Below are positions 1-7,487 of a stretch of DNA of 64,000 nucleotides, piece after piece. The DNA is from Myxococcales bacterium (GTDB lineage: Bacteria; Myxococcota_A; Polyangia; Polyangiales; Polyangiaceae). Numbering within the stretch: position 1 is the first letter of the stretch; the number at the start of each line of letters is the position of its first letter. The position numbers and the translations under genes are program-made. The notes under the pieces are model-generated. The model was given only the letters and a program-made list of their open reading frames with translations. It searched no databases and had not been told where the DNA came from. Location: assembly GCA_025359105.1 (NCBI GenBank), contig JANYHK010000144.1:1-64000 (forward strand), written 5' to 3'.

Positions 1-7
1 TTTGTTC

Positions 8-40
8 GTGGGGGGGGGGCGCCGCCCGCGGGGCCCCCAC
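8..40 (-). terminator. Hairpin downstream of ychF
   Basis: GTGGGGG at 8-14 pairs with CCCCCAC at 34-40, and CCGC (22-25) pairs with GCGG (28-31) inside. Read on the minus strand this very stable GC stem lies directly after the ychF stop codon. It is followed by GAACAAA, so there is no real U-run. It could be a terminator or an mRNA 3' stabiliser. The G10-G19 homopolymer is also a spot for sequencing error. Confidence 0.4.
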
Positions 41-41
41 G

Positions 42-1148
42 TCAGACGTTGAACCTGAAGTGAACCACGTCGCCGTCGCGCATGACGTATTCCTTGCCCT
101 CGATCTGGAGCTTGCCGGCGTCGCGGCACTTGGCTTCGCCGCCGAGCTTGATGAAGTCTTCCCACCAGATGACCTCGGCCTTGATGAAGCCCTTCTCGAA
201 GTCGGTGTGGATGACGCCAGCGGCCTGCGGCGCGCGGGCGCCCTTCTTGGTGGTCCATGCGCGGATTTCGACCTTGCCCGCGGTGATGAAGGTGAGCAGA
301 TCGAGGAGCTTGTATCCTGCACGGATGACGGCGTAGAGGCCGGGCTCTTCGAGACCGGCGCTCGCGAGGAAGTCGGGGCGCTCCGCCGGGTCGAGCTCGG
401 CGATCTGGGCTTCGAGGGCGGCGCAGACGGGGACGACGATGGCGCCCTCGGCGTCGGCGTGCTTCTTGAGCGCCATGAAGTGCTTGTTGCCTTCGAGCTT
501 GCCGATCGTGCCTTCGTCGATGTTCGCGATGTAGAAGGTGGGCTTCTGCGTGAGGAGCTGCAGGTCCCTCACGATGAGGACGGCGTCCTGGTTGTCCGGC
601 AGCGCGAAGGTGCGCGCGGGGATGCCCTGATCGAGGTGCTTGGACAGGCCCTCGCAGACCTCGAACGCGATCTTCTCCTTCGGATCGCCGCTCTTGAGGG
701 CCTTGCGGGCGCGGTCGAGGCGCTTGTTCACCGTCTCGAGATCCTTCAGGCACAGCTCGGTCGTGACTGTGGCGATGTCGCCGACGGGATCGACGCGGTT
801 CTCGACGTGGATGACGTTCGCGTCCTCGAAGCAACGTGCCACTTGAACGACGGCGTCCACTTCCCGGATGTGCGACAGAAATTGGTTGCCGAGCCCCTCG
901 CCCTTGCTCGCGCCGCGCACGAGGCCGGCGATGTCGACGAAGTTGATCGCCGTGGGGACGATCTTGTCGGCGTGCACGACGGTATCGAGAGCCTCCAAGC
1001 GCTCGTCGGGCACGATGACGACGCCGACGTTCGGCTCGATCGTGCAGAAGGGGTAGTTCGCGGCCTCGGCCTTGGCGGTCGAGAGCGCGTTGAAGAGCGT
1101 GGATTTGCCTACGTTGGGGAGGCCGACGATGCCGACAGAGAGGCCCAT
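42..1148 (-). CDS. ychF: Ribosome-binding ATPase/GTPase YchF (Obg family)
   Basis: A 368-residue protein, the usual length for YchF. The P-loop GLPNVGKST is at residues 9-17, the switch region YPFCTIEPN at about 32-40, the G3 motif DIAG at 72-75, and NIDE stands where NKxD is found in true GTPases, which fits the known ATP preference of YchF. The C-terminal part is the TGS-like domain. The family binds ribosomes and is linked to stress responses and translation. The open frame continues upstream, but the ATG before GLSVGIVG is the conserved N-terminus, so the upstream 106 codons are not counted. A hairpin follows the stop. Identification is secure. Confidence 0.97.
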   Translation of the reverse strand: MGLSVGIVGLPNVGKSTLFNALSTAKAEAANYPFCTIEPNVGVVIVPDERLEALDTVVHADKIVPTAINFVDIAGLVRGASKGEGLGNQFLSHIREVDAVVQVARCFEDANVIHVENRVDPVGDIATVTTELCLKDLETVNKRLDRARKALKSGDPKEKIAFEVCEGLSKHLDQGIPARTFALPDNQDAVLIVRDLQLLTQKPTFYIANIDEGTIGKLEGNKHFMALKKHADAEGAIVVPVCAALEAQIAELDPAERPDFLASAGLEEPGLYAVIRAGYKLLDLLTFITAGKVEIRAWTTKKGARAPQAAGVIHTDFEKGFIKAEVIWWEDFIKLGGEAKCRDAGKLQIEGKEYVMRDGDVVHFRFNV

Positions 1149-1295
1149 GGGGGTGCCCTTTAGCACAGACCTTCCCGGTGTCGCACACGGCCCGCAGAAG
1201 TAAGCGTCTCGCGTCTTCGTGCCGATCTCGGATTGAGACGCGAGTTGGAGGGAGAAGGGGCGGAGCCCTGCCGTAGTATCTCCCCGGTCCAGGCC

Positions 1296-1934
1296 ATGCG
1301 AGATCACGCTCCGCGTCACGCGAACGCTCCTGCCGCAGGCCCCACGCGGCGGGAGTCGCACGCACGCGTCCGCAGCCAGGGCCCAGAGGCCGACTACCTC
1401 GCTGTGCTGGAGGAGTTCGGCGACGAGCAGCTCACCATGACGGTCAACGTGATGTGCGTCGAGCACATCATCGACGGTGTGCCGCGCGATCCGTCTTCGC
1501 GCGCGGCGGCGGCGTCGATGCGCGAGCGGCTCGACGACATGTGCGAGCTACGTGCCGCGCTGAACGGGATGTACCTGCTCGCGACCGATCCGCGCATGCG
1601 CGAGCTGCTCGGACGCGACGCGCCGCTCACCGAGTACCTGCGCGGCCTGTATGCGTGGACCAAGGCCGTGATCCGGGGCTTCGAGGAGTCGGGCTACGCG
1701 CTCCGCTCGCTCGGCGTCGACTGGGCCTTGCTGCGCGCGCGAATCGAGGACGCGGCGCCGTTTTACTTCGCCGAGCTCGAGCCGGAGATCGCGGCCGCCG
1801 CGGCGCGACTGCGCCTGGTGTCGCCGGAGGCGAGCCACCCGGGTGACCCCCTGAGCGAGCTCGACGAGCAGCTCGCGGATGTGTTCACGTGCGCGGCCCG
1901 CCTGGCGACGGGCCTCGAGCGGCGGTTCGGGTAG
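1296..1934 (+). CDS. Hypothetical helical protein
   Basis: A 212-residue protein with no domain I recognise. It is acidic and rich in Ala, Leu, Arg and Glu, with long predicted helices, and it has no signal peptide or membrane segment. A short motif APFYFAELEPEI near residue 155 and the following acidic-hydrophobic helices could be tested for conservation. The frame is open from 1233, but the ATG at 1296 is the first good start. No strong Shine-Dalgarno is visible. It diverges from ychF, and the next gene starts 15 bases after its stop, so the two may be co-transcribed. Codon use (G/C in third positions) supports a real gene. Confidence 0.6.
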   Translation: MRDHAPRHANAPAAGPTRRESHARVRSQGPEADYLAVLEEFGDEQLTMTVNVMCVEHIIDGVPRDPSSRAAAASMRERLDDMCELRAALNGMYLLATDPRMRELLGRDAPLTEYLRGLYAWTKAVIRGFEESGYALRSLGVDWALLRARIEDAAPFYFAELEPEIAAAAARLRLVSPEASHPGDPLSELDEQLADVFTCAARLATGLERRFG

Positions 1935-1948
1935 AGAGCGAGAACGAC

Positions 1949-2464
1949 ATGATCCGAGCCATGATCCGCGCTGGCGTGGCGCTCTTCGCCTCGGCCCTTC
2001 TTGCGTGCTCGGACTCCGCACCGCGAGCGGATCTTTCTGCCGATGCATCCGCAGACGGCACGTCGTCGGGCGCGGACGGCGCCACCACGGTCCTGCCGGA
2101 CGGCGCGCCTCTCGACGCCGCCGGCCTCGACGGTGCGGCCCTCGATGGAGCGACGAAGGCGGACGCTGGCGCCGACGCCGCGCGGGATGCGGACGCAGGC
2201 GCGCCCGACGGAGCGGGCTGCGGCCCGTCGACGGACACCTGCGCGAATTGCCTCGGCCAGAACTGCTGTGCGAGCCTCCTCGTCTGCCTCTCGGATCCGA
2301 CGTGCAGCGCCGCGTGGGCCAACCTCATGGTGTGCCGGCGCGATGGGGGCGCCGGCGACTCGTGCTATGGCCACGAGTTTCTGGGATCGATCAGTGGCGA
2401 CGCCGGCGTGGGCGTGACCGCCTGCGTGCCGGGCGGGCCGTGCTCACAGGCCTGCTTGCAGTAA
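1949..2464 (+). CDS. Cysteine-rich lipoprotein
   Basis: A 171-residue predicted lipoprotein. Residues 1-19 form a signal peptide and the lipobox SALLAC puts the acylated Cys at residue 20. A low-complexity Asp/Ala/Gly stretch follows (about 22-90), probably a surface tether. The C-terminal 80 residues hold about nine cysteines in a compact CxxC-type arrangement (motif CANCLGQNCC), suggesting a small disulfide-bonded exported domain, a layout common among secreted proteins of Polyangia. The start at 1949 is chosen for the signal peptide and the purine-rich GAGAGCGAG upstream; an in-frame start at 1889 would bury the signal peptide. Function unknown. Confidence 0.75.
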   Translation: MIRAMIRAGVALFASALLACSDSAPRADLSADASADGTSSGADGATTVLPDGAPLDAAGLDGAALDGATKADAGADAARDADAGAPDGAGCGPSTDTCANCLGQNCCASLLVCLSDPTCSAAWANLMVCRRDGGAGDSCYGHEFLGSISGDAGVGVTACVPGGPCSQACLQ

Positions 2465-2522
2465 GCGCGTAGGGCAATGTAAGCAGGTTTTTTGGCCAAA
2501 CGGCGCGCCCTCCTCAAGATGG

Positions 2523-2538
2523 TGGCGCACCCTTGGCA
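2523..2538 (+). promoter_or_regulatory. Possible sigma-54 promoter
   Basis: TGGCGC, five bases, TGGCA: the GG and GC dinucleotides have the -24/-12 spacing of the sigma-54 consensus (TGGCRC-N5-TTGCW), with one mismatch in the -12 element. It would start transcription about 20 bases before the ATG of the VanW-domain gene. One match in GC-rich DNA may be chance. Confidence 0.25.
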
Positions 2539-2568
2539 GCGTCGACCTCGCAAGCTCTGAGATTCCCC

Positions 2569-4194
2569 ATGCCGCGCGCGAGCGCGACGGCGGCCGCGAT
2601 CGGCCCGGGCGCGGCCCTGCGCCTCGGCTGGATGCGCCTCGCAGGGATGCTGGTTCTGGGCGGCGTCGCCGGCTACCTCGTTGTGCCCGAGGGGCGCGAG
2701 GCCAGCAACGTCGCGCCGGTGCAGGCGACCCTCGATGGCAAGCCGCTGCCGCTCAGCGGGGATCTCGTGCACACCGTCGACGCGGCGCACGCGATCGCGC
2801 GCGCGTACGTCGCGCAGAAGGTCACGATCGCCGTCCCCGGTGGCTCGCTCGAGCGGACGCGCGAGGAGCTGGGCGCGCGCGTCGACGCAGCGCGACTGGC
2901 CGGCCTCGTGTCGGCGCTCCGCGACACGTCGTCGCCGCTGCGGCGCGCGCACGATCAGGTCGCGCGGGGTCGTCCGCTGCGCCTGCCCCTCCCGGTGACG
3001 ACGGACGCCAAGCGCGCGCTTACGACGCTGCTGCAAGTGAAAGACGAGCTCGATCGGACACCGCAAGACGCGCGCTTCGATCTGGACCTGGGTAAGGTCC
3101 TCCCCGACGAATCCGGTCGCCGTGTCGACGTCTACGCGACGCTCGCGCGCCTCGACGACGCGTTCGTGAAGGGGACGCCGAAGGTCGAGGCCGCGGTCGA
3201 GTCGGTCGCGGCGCAGCGGACCGCCGCCGAGCTGAGCGACGTGAAGATCGACGACGTGCTCGGCTACTTCGAGACGCGGTACGCGCGCGACCTGAAGCAC
3301 GAGGCGCGCACGTTCAACCTCCGCCTTGCGGCGAGCAAGCTGAACGGGACGGTCCTCTTCCCGGGCGAGACGTTCGATCTCAATCAAACTGTCGGTGCGC
3401 GCACCGAGGCCAACGGCTACAAGATCGCGCCCGTCATCGCTCAGGGCGAGCTCGTCGACGGCGTCGGCGGCGGCACGTGTCAGATCGCGGGCACGTTGCA
3501 CGGCGCCGCGTTCTTCTCGGGCCTCGACATCGTCGAGCGCCATCCGCACACGCGGCCGAGCTTCTACATCAAGATGGGCATGGACGCGGCGGTCTCGTAC
3601 CCGGCGATCACGCTCAAGCTCAAGAACCCATTTCCGTTCCCGGTCGTCCTCCACGAGACCGTGCGTGAAGGCGTGGTTCGTGCGGAAATCCTCGGCCCTC
3701 GCCGCTCGCGCGACGTGACGTTCGTGCGCAAGATCAACGAGGTCACCCCCTTCGTCGAGAAGGAGGTCCCCGATGCCAAGATCCCGAAGGGCGGCCGCGT
3801 GCTCACCCAGCGCGGAATCCCCGGTTTCAAGATCACCCGCTACCGCATCCTGCGCGACGGGCCGTTCGCGGTGCGTGAGCACACGCAGGACGTTTACCCG
3901 GCCACGATGCAGATCTGGCACGTCGGCAGCGGCGATCCCGATCCGAAGTGGAGCGGCGCCGACGACGAGCACCCCGAGTACGTCGCCGACGAGTACCTGA
4001 TGGTCTCCCAGGGTCCCGACCTCGTGAGCCCCCACGCCAAGGGTCCCGAGAAGGGCGGCGGCACCGTGGAGTCCCGCGTCGCCGGCCGCTACGGCACCCA
4101 CGGCTGGACGGTACGCGAGGGCTTCGCCAAATCCGTGAACGGCAAGAAGACCACCCCCTCTGCCGGCACGGACGACGACAGCCGCCCGGACTGA
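2569..4194 (+). CDS. VanW family cell-envelope protein
   Basis: A 541-residue protein anchored by one N-terminal transmembrane helix (about 22-38). The middle part (about 70-210) fits the putative peptidoglycan-binding domain that usually precedes VanW. The VanW domain spans roughly 245-375, with PGETFDLNQTVGARTEANGY and VGGGTCQIAGTLH (near residue 300) as clear signatures, and its conserved Cys is present. VanW-domain proteins sit at the cell wall; their biochemical role is unsettled. The tail is charged and low in complexity. The start is uncertain: an in-frame TTG at 2533 is possible, but the ATG at 2569 comes just before the basic and hydrophobic N-terminus. It stands alone between a lipoprotein and a convergent gene. 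Confidence 0.88.
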   Translation: MPRASATAAAIGPGAALRLGWMRLAGMLVLGGVAGYLVVPEGREASNVAPVQATLDGKPLPLSGDLVHTVDAAHAIARAYVAQKVTIAVPGGSLERTREELGARVDAARLAGLVSALRDTSSPLRRAHDQVARGRPLRLPLPVTTDAKRALTTLLQVKDELDRTPQDARFDLDLGKVLPDESGRRVDVYATLARLDDAFVKGTPKVEAAVESVAAQRTAAELSDVKIDDVLGYFETRYARDLKHEARTFNLRLAASKLNGTVLFPGETFDLNQTVGARTEANGYKIAPVIAQGELVDGVGGGTCQIAGTLHGAAFFSGLDIVERHPHTRPSFYIKMGMDAAVSYPAITLKLKNPFPFPVVLHETVREGVVRAEILGPRRSRDVTFVRKINEVTPFVEKEVPDAKIPKGGRVLTQRGIPGFKITRYRILRDGPFAVREHTQDVYPATMQIWHVGSGDPDPKWSGADDEHPEYVADEYLMVSQGPDLVSPHAKGPEKGGGTVESRVAGRYGTHGWTVREGFAKSVNGKKTTPSAGTDDDSRPD

Positions 4195-4349
4195 GTACCG
4201 GGCCGCGGCCGAGCCCCAAGCCCCAAGCCGCAGCGTTCGATGTGTGCTTGCCGTTGCCGATCGCGAACTGGCTCGTCGCGCTCCTCACCGGTCCTGTGTC
4301 GGTGCGGGTGCGGGGCTGGGGTTTGGGGGCCGGGGCCTCGGCAGAAACC

Positions 4350-5324
4350 CTACTCCGCCGCGTCTTCCACGCTCGGATCCGCGCAGCAGCGAAACCCCGT
4401 CGAGTAGTCGTGGTACGCGAAGTCGTGGGCGGCGGTGCGGTAGCTGCAGCCGTCGCCGTTCTGCGACGTGTCGAGGTAGTAGCCGCCCTGGAACGTGCCA
4501 TTGGGATCGGCGGTCCACTCGTGGAGGTTGCCCACCATGTCGTGGATGCCGAAGTCGTTCACGCAGTCCGCGAACTCTCCCGCCTTCGCGACGGTTCCAG
4601 GGAGCTGGTCGAGACGCGGATCATTCATCTCCGTCGCGCCGACGACGTGAAAGCCCTGCGCGACCTGCGGGTAGAGCGCGAGCATCGGGCTCTTGCCCCG
4701 ATCGTTGCACTTCCCCGCGGCGTGGACAGTGCCGTACGGATACGTCGTCTTGGCGCTGCCGCCGCACGCGTGGCGCCACTCGACGGGCTGGCAGAGTCGC
4801 TTGCTCGCCGCGCCGCACGCCGCGGCCGCCTGGGCGCCGCTGATGTACGCCTGCGGCACGACGCCCTCGGCGCTCTCCGCGCGGTAGGTGCGGGCAGGAT
4901 CGGGGGTCTGCACAGCGGGCCACGGCGTCGTGGTGCCGTCCGCGGCCATCTCGACGAGCGAGGCCTCGAACAGATCGACGCAGTAGCGATCGTCGACGTT
5001 GGCCATGTCGTCTGGGCAGCTCGCGCCGGCAAGCGCGGCGGGAAGGGCCCCCTCGGCGACCGGCGCGTGCACCTTCGGTGCGTGGCTCGCGATCGCCCAC
5101 GCCAGCGTCCCGCGGCTGCCGGGCGCGAGCTTTGGGCCACGTCGCAGGTTGGCTTTCTTCGGCGTCTTCTTGGACGGCTTCGCGTGAGGGCGCACGGGCC
5201 TCTTCACCGTCACCGCCATGGGCGCCAGCACGCGCACGACCGGCGGCCGCGCGTCGGCATCGGCGACGAGCGCCGTCGCGGCGAGCGCGACCAAGGCCAA
5301 GGGGAGGAGGGGGCGGGGCAGCAA
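4350..5324 (-). CDS. Secreted formylglycine-generating-enzyme-fold protein, probably non-catalytic
   Basis: A 324-residue protein with a signal peptide (1-25), a basic Lys/Pro linker (about 35-70) and a C-terminal SUMF1/FGE-sulfatase domain. The family hallmarks DMVGNLHEWT (near 260) and STGFRCC (C-terminal) are plain. In true formylglycine-generating enzymes two cysteines five residues apart sit before the GFRC motif. Here the matching segment reads CSYRTAA, so the first Cys remains and the second is Ala. It is therefore more likely a structural or ligand-binding member than a sulfatase-maturing enzyme. No sulfatase is nearby. It ends convergently with the VanW gene and diverges from coaBC. 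Confidence 0.85.
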   Translation of the reverse strand: MLPRPLLPLALVALAATALVADADARPPVVRVLAPMAVTVKRPVRPHAKPSKKTPKKANLRRGPKLAPGSRGTLAWAIASHAPKVHAPVAEGALPAALAGASCPDDMANVDDRYCVDLFEASLVEMAADGTTTPWPAVQTPDPARTYRAESAEGVVPQAYISGAQAAAACGAASKRLCQPVEWRHACGGSAKTTYPYGTVHAAGKCNDRGKSPMLALYPQVAQGFHVVGATEMNDPRLDQLPGTVAKAGEFADCVNDFGIHDMVGNLHEWTADPNGTFQGGYYLDTSQNGDGCSYRTAAHDFAYHDYSTGFRCCADPSVEDAAE

Positions 5325-5447
5325 CGGACTTCGGGGAAATACCCTTAAAGGCTACGGCGCGTCGAAAGAATGGATTAAGGGGCCTTCCGCTCGGACGGGC
5401 GCCCGGCGCCCGAGGGGCCGAACGTGCTACAGCCTGAAGAGACCCCG

Positions 5448-6710
5448 ATGGAACGTCCGCTCGAAGGCTCGCTGGCCACGAAGACCGTGGCCCTCTGCGT
5501 CACCGGGAGCATCGCCGCATACAAGGCGAGCCACGTCGCGCGTCTCCTCGTCAAGGCAGGCGCGAAGGTGCTGCCGGTGATGACCGCGTCGGCGTCACGC
5601 TTCCTGGGCCCGCTCACGCTCTCGGGGCTTTCCGGCGAGGGCGTCGTCACGGACATGTGGGATCCGCGCTTCTCCGGCGAGGTGCACGTCGATCTCGCTC
5701 GCCGCGCCGACGTGGTCGCCATCGTCCCTGCCACCGCCGACGTTCTCGCGCGCCTCGCGACCGGGCGCGCCGACGACGTGGTCACGGCCCTCGCGTTGTG
5801 CGCGCGCGGCCCGGTCGTTGCGGCGCCGGCGATGCACCCGCGGATGTGGGCGCACCCGGCGACGCAGCGCAACGTCGCGGCGCTCGCCGGCGTGGTGACG
5901 CTCGTGGGGCCCGTCCACGGAGAGGTCGCGTCCGGCGAGGCGGGGCTCGGCCGGATGGCGGAGCCCGAGGAGATCGTCCTGGCGATCGCGGCCGCGCTCG
6001 GGCCGCGCGATCTCGCCGGCCTTCGAATCGTCGTGAGCGCCGGGCCGACGCTCGAGGATCTGGACCCGGTGCGCTTCCTCGGCAACCGTTCGACGGGGCG
6101 CATGGGCTTCGCGGTCGCCGCGCGCGCCGCGTCGCGAGGCGCCCACGTGACGCTCATCGCCGGGCCGGTGGAGCTCGCCACGCCGCCCGGCGTTCGCCGC
6201 GTCGACGTGCGCGGCGCGCTCGCCATGCGTACGGCGCTTTGGGATGCGCTGGGGGCCGATCTCGCCGCCGCCGACGCCCTCGTGATGACCGCCGCGGTCG
6301 CCGACTACCGTCCGGCCGACGTCAGCGCGACGAAGCTCAAGAAAGACGGCGAGCGCGCGGAGCTGGCGCTCGTCAAAAATCCCGATCTTCTGGCGGAGAT
6401 CGGCGCGCGCCGCGCGGGCACGCGCCCGGTGCTCGTGGGCTTCGCGCTCGAGACGCAGGACGACGCCGGCCTCGTGGCGTACGCGCGTCAGAAACTCGCG
6501 CAGAAGCGCGTCGACCTCGTCGTCGCCAACCACGCGAAGGACTCGCTCGGGGCGGGCACCAACAAGGTCACGCTGGTGACGAGCGCTGGCGCTGACGCGC
6601 TGCAGGTGGCCGTGAAGGCCGACGTGGCCGATGCGATACTCGATCGGGTGCGTGCGCTCAGCGGGCGGGAAGCGCCTCCTCGAGCGTCGCCGCCAGAGCC
6701 CGCTCCTTGA
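5448..6710 (+). CDS. coaBC: Bifunctional phosphopantothenoylcysteine decarboxylase / phosphopantothenate-cysteine ligase
   Basis: A 420-residue cytosolic enzyme making two consecutive steps of coenzyme A synthesis: ligation of cysteine to phosphopantothenate (CoaB, C-terminal) and FMN-dependent decarboxylation (CoaC, N-terminal). CoaC motifs include VTGSIAAYKA near the start and the catalytic His in VHVDLARRADVV. CoaB begins near residue 190 with VVSAGPTLEDLDPVRFLGNR and has VMTAAVADYRP and KLKK. The usual PAMN reads PAMH, and the active-site loop ACGDxGxGRM reads ASGEAGLGRM without the Cys. The ATG at 5448 has GAAGAG six bases upstream; an in-frame GTG at 5424 is less likely. The last 53 bases overlap the convergent regulator gene. 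Confidence 0.96.
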   Translation: MERPLEGSLATKTVALCVTGSIAAYKASHVARLLVKAGAKVLPVMTASASRFLGPLTLSGLSGEGVVTDMWDPRFSGEVHVDLARRADVVAIVPATADVLARLATGRADDVVTALALCARGPVVAAPAMHPRMWAHPATQRNVAALAGVVTLVGPVHGEVASGEAGLGRMAEPEEIVLAIAAALGPRDLAGLRIVVSAGPTLEDLDPVRFLGNRSTGRMGFAVAARAASRGAHVTLIAGPVELATPPGVRRVDVRGALAMRTALWDALGADLAAADALVMTAAVADYRPADVSATKLKKDGERAELALVKNPDLLAEIGARRAGTRPVLVGFALETQDDAGLVAYARQKLAQKRVDLVVANHAKDSLGAGTNKVTLVTSAGADALQVAVKADVADAILDRVRALSGREAPPRASPPEPAP

Positions 6711-7197
6711 CGAGCGCCCACTTCGCTCCGGCTCGCACCACGGCGCCGGCGCGTGCCGCGCTCGCGAGCTGGTAGACGAGGATCGGGACGTCGCGCGTTG
6801 CCTTGCCGCGACGCAGCGCACGCACGGCGGCCTCCGCGTCGACGCTCGCGGCGTCGACGACGACGAGCGCTGGCGGCGCCTCGGCCGCAGCAACGAGCCC
6901 CTCGAGCGCGTTCGCGTACCACGCGACGGCGAGCTCCTTGCCCTTCAGCGCCTTGCGCATCGTCCGCTGCGCCGTGGCGCCGGCGCCGAGGATCGTGACA
7001 CGCGAGCTCGTCGCCACGAGGGCAGGTGGCAGAGGCAACCCGAGCTCGTCGCAGATCGCGGGAAGATCCTCGCTGCGCACGCGGTACTGCGCGCCCGGTG
7101 TCTTGATGGCGCGGAGCCGCCCCGCCTTGATCCAGAGGTAGACCGTCTTCGGATGGAGCTCCCAGAAGCGCGCGAGCTCCGAAGGTCGCAGCATCAT
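6658..7197 (-). CDS. HTH regulator with degenerate receiver-like domain
   Basis: A 179-residue cytosolic protein. Residues 2-50 are a MerR/excisionase-type helix-turn-helix (LHPKTVYLWIKAGRLRAIKT, then YRVRSEDL). From about 60 to the end a Rossmann-like alpha/beta domain resembles a response-regulator receiver (VTILGAG, then ALVVVDAASVD, then KWALVKE). It has the central Asp but not the acidic pair normally found after strand 1, so phosphorylation is doubtful. The start is ATGATG at 7197; an in-frame GTG lies at 7215. The 3' end overlaps coaBC tail-to-tail by 53 bases. Targets unknown. Confidence 0.75.
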   Translation of the reverse strand: MMLRPSELARFWELHPKTVYLWIKAGRLRAIKTPGAQYRVRSEDLPAICDELGLPLPPALVATSSRVTILGAGATAQRTMRKALKGKELAVAWYANALEGLVAAAEAPPALVVVDAASVDAEAAVRALRRGKATRDVPILVYQLASAARAGAVVRAGAKWALVKERALAATLEEALPAR

Positions 7198-7487
7198 TCG
7201 CGTGCACGTTACCACGCCGCGGTTGACGCGGACGCGCAGCGTGGTCTACGAGGCGGGCTGCGCGTGGTCGTGGAGGAGCTACTTCCTCCACACGGGAAGC
7301 TGGTTGAAATCCAGCACGGCACCCGCCACGGTGACCAGGGACGAACCCGAGCAATACCACTGGAGAAAGCGGCTCGCCGCGATCTCCGGGAAGGGCTCGG
7401 GGGAGATTGATCTGGGAGTCCGGAGACCGGACCACGCGCAAGAGACCTCAGTTTCCTTGCCGCGCGGGCGTGTCGCGGCGGAGGCCC
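7198..7487 (+). promoter_or_regulatory. 290-base divergent intergenic region with weak promoter
   Basis: No gene is seen here. A possible sigma-70 promoter reads TTGACG at 7223-7228 and TACGAG at 7247-7252 (18-base spacer), pointing to the downstream lipoprotein with a leader of about 230 bases. A perfect hairpin, GTCCGG-AGA-CCGGAC, lies at 7418-7432. GGAGG at about 7480 is the ribosome-binding site for the GTG at 7488. Confidence 0.3.

Noticed and set aside
1149-1466. 106-codon N-terminal extension of YchF
   Set aside because: The conserved N-terminus of the family starts at the ATG 1148; the extension overlaps the divergent orphan gene.
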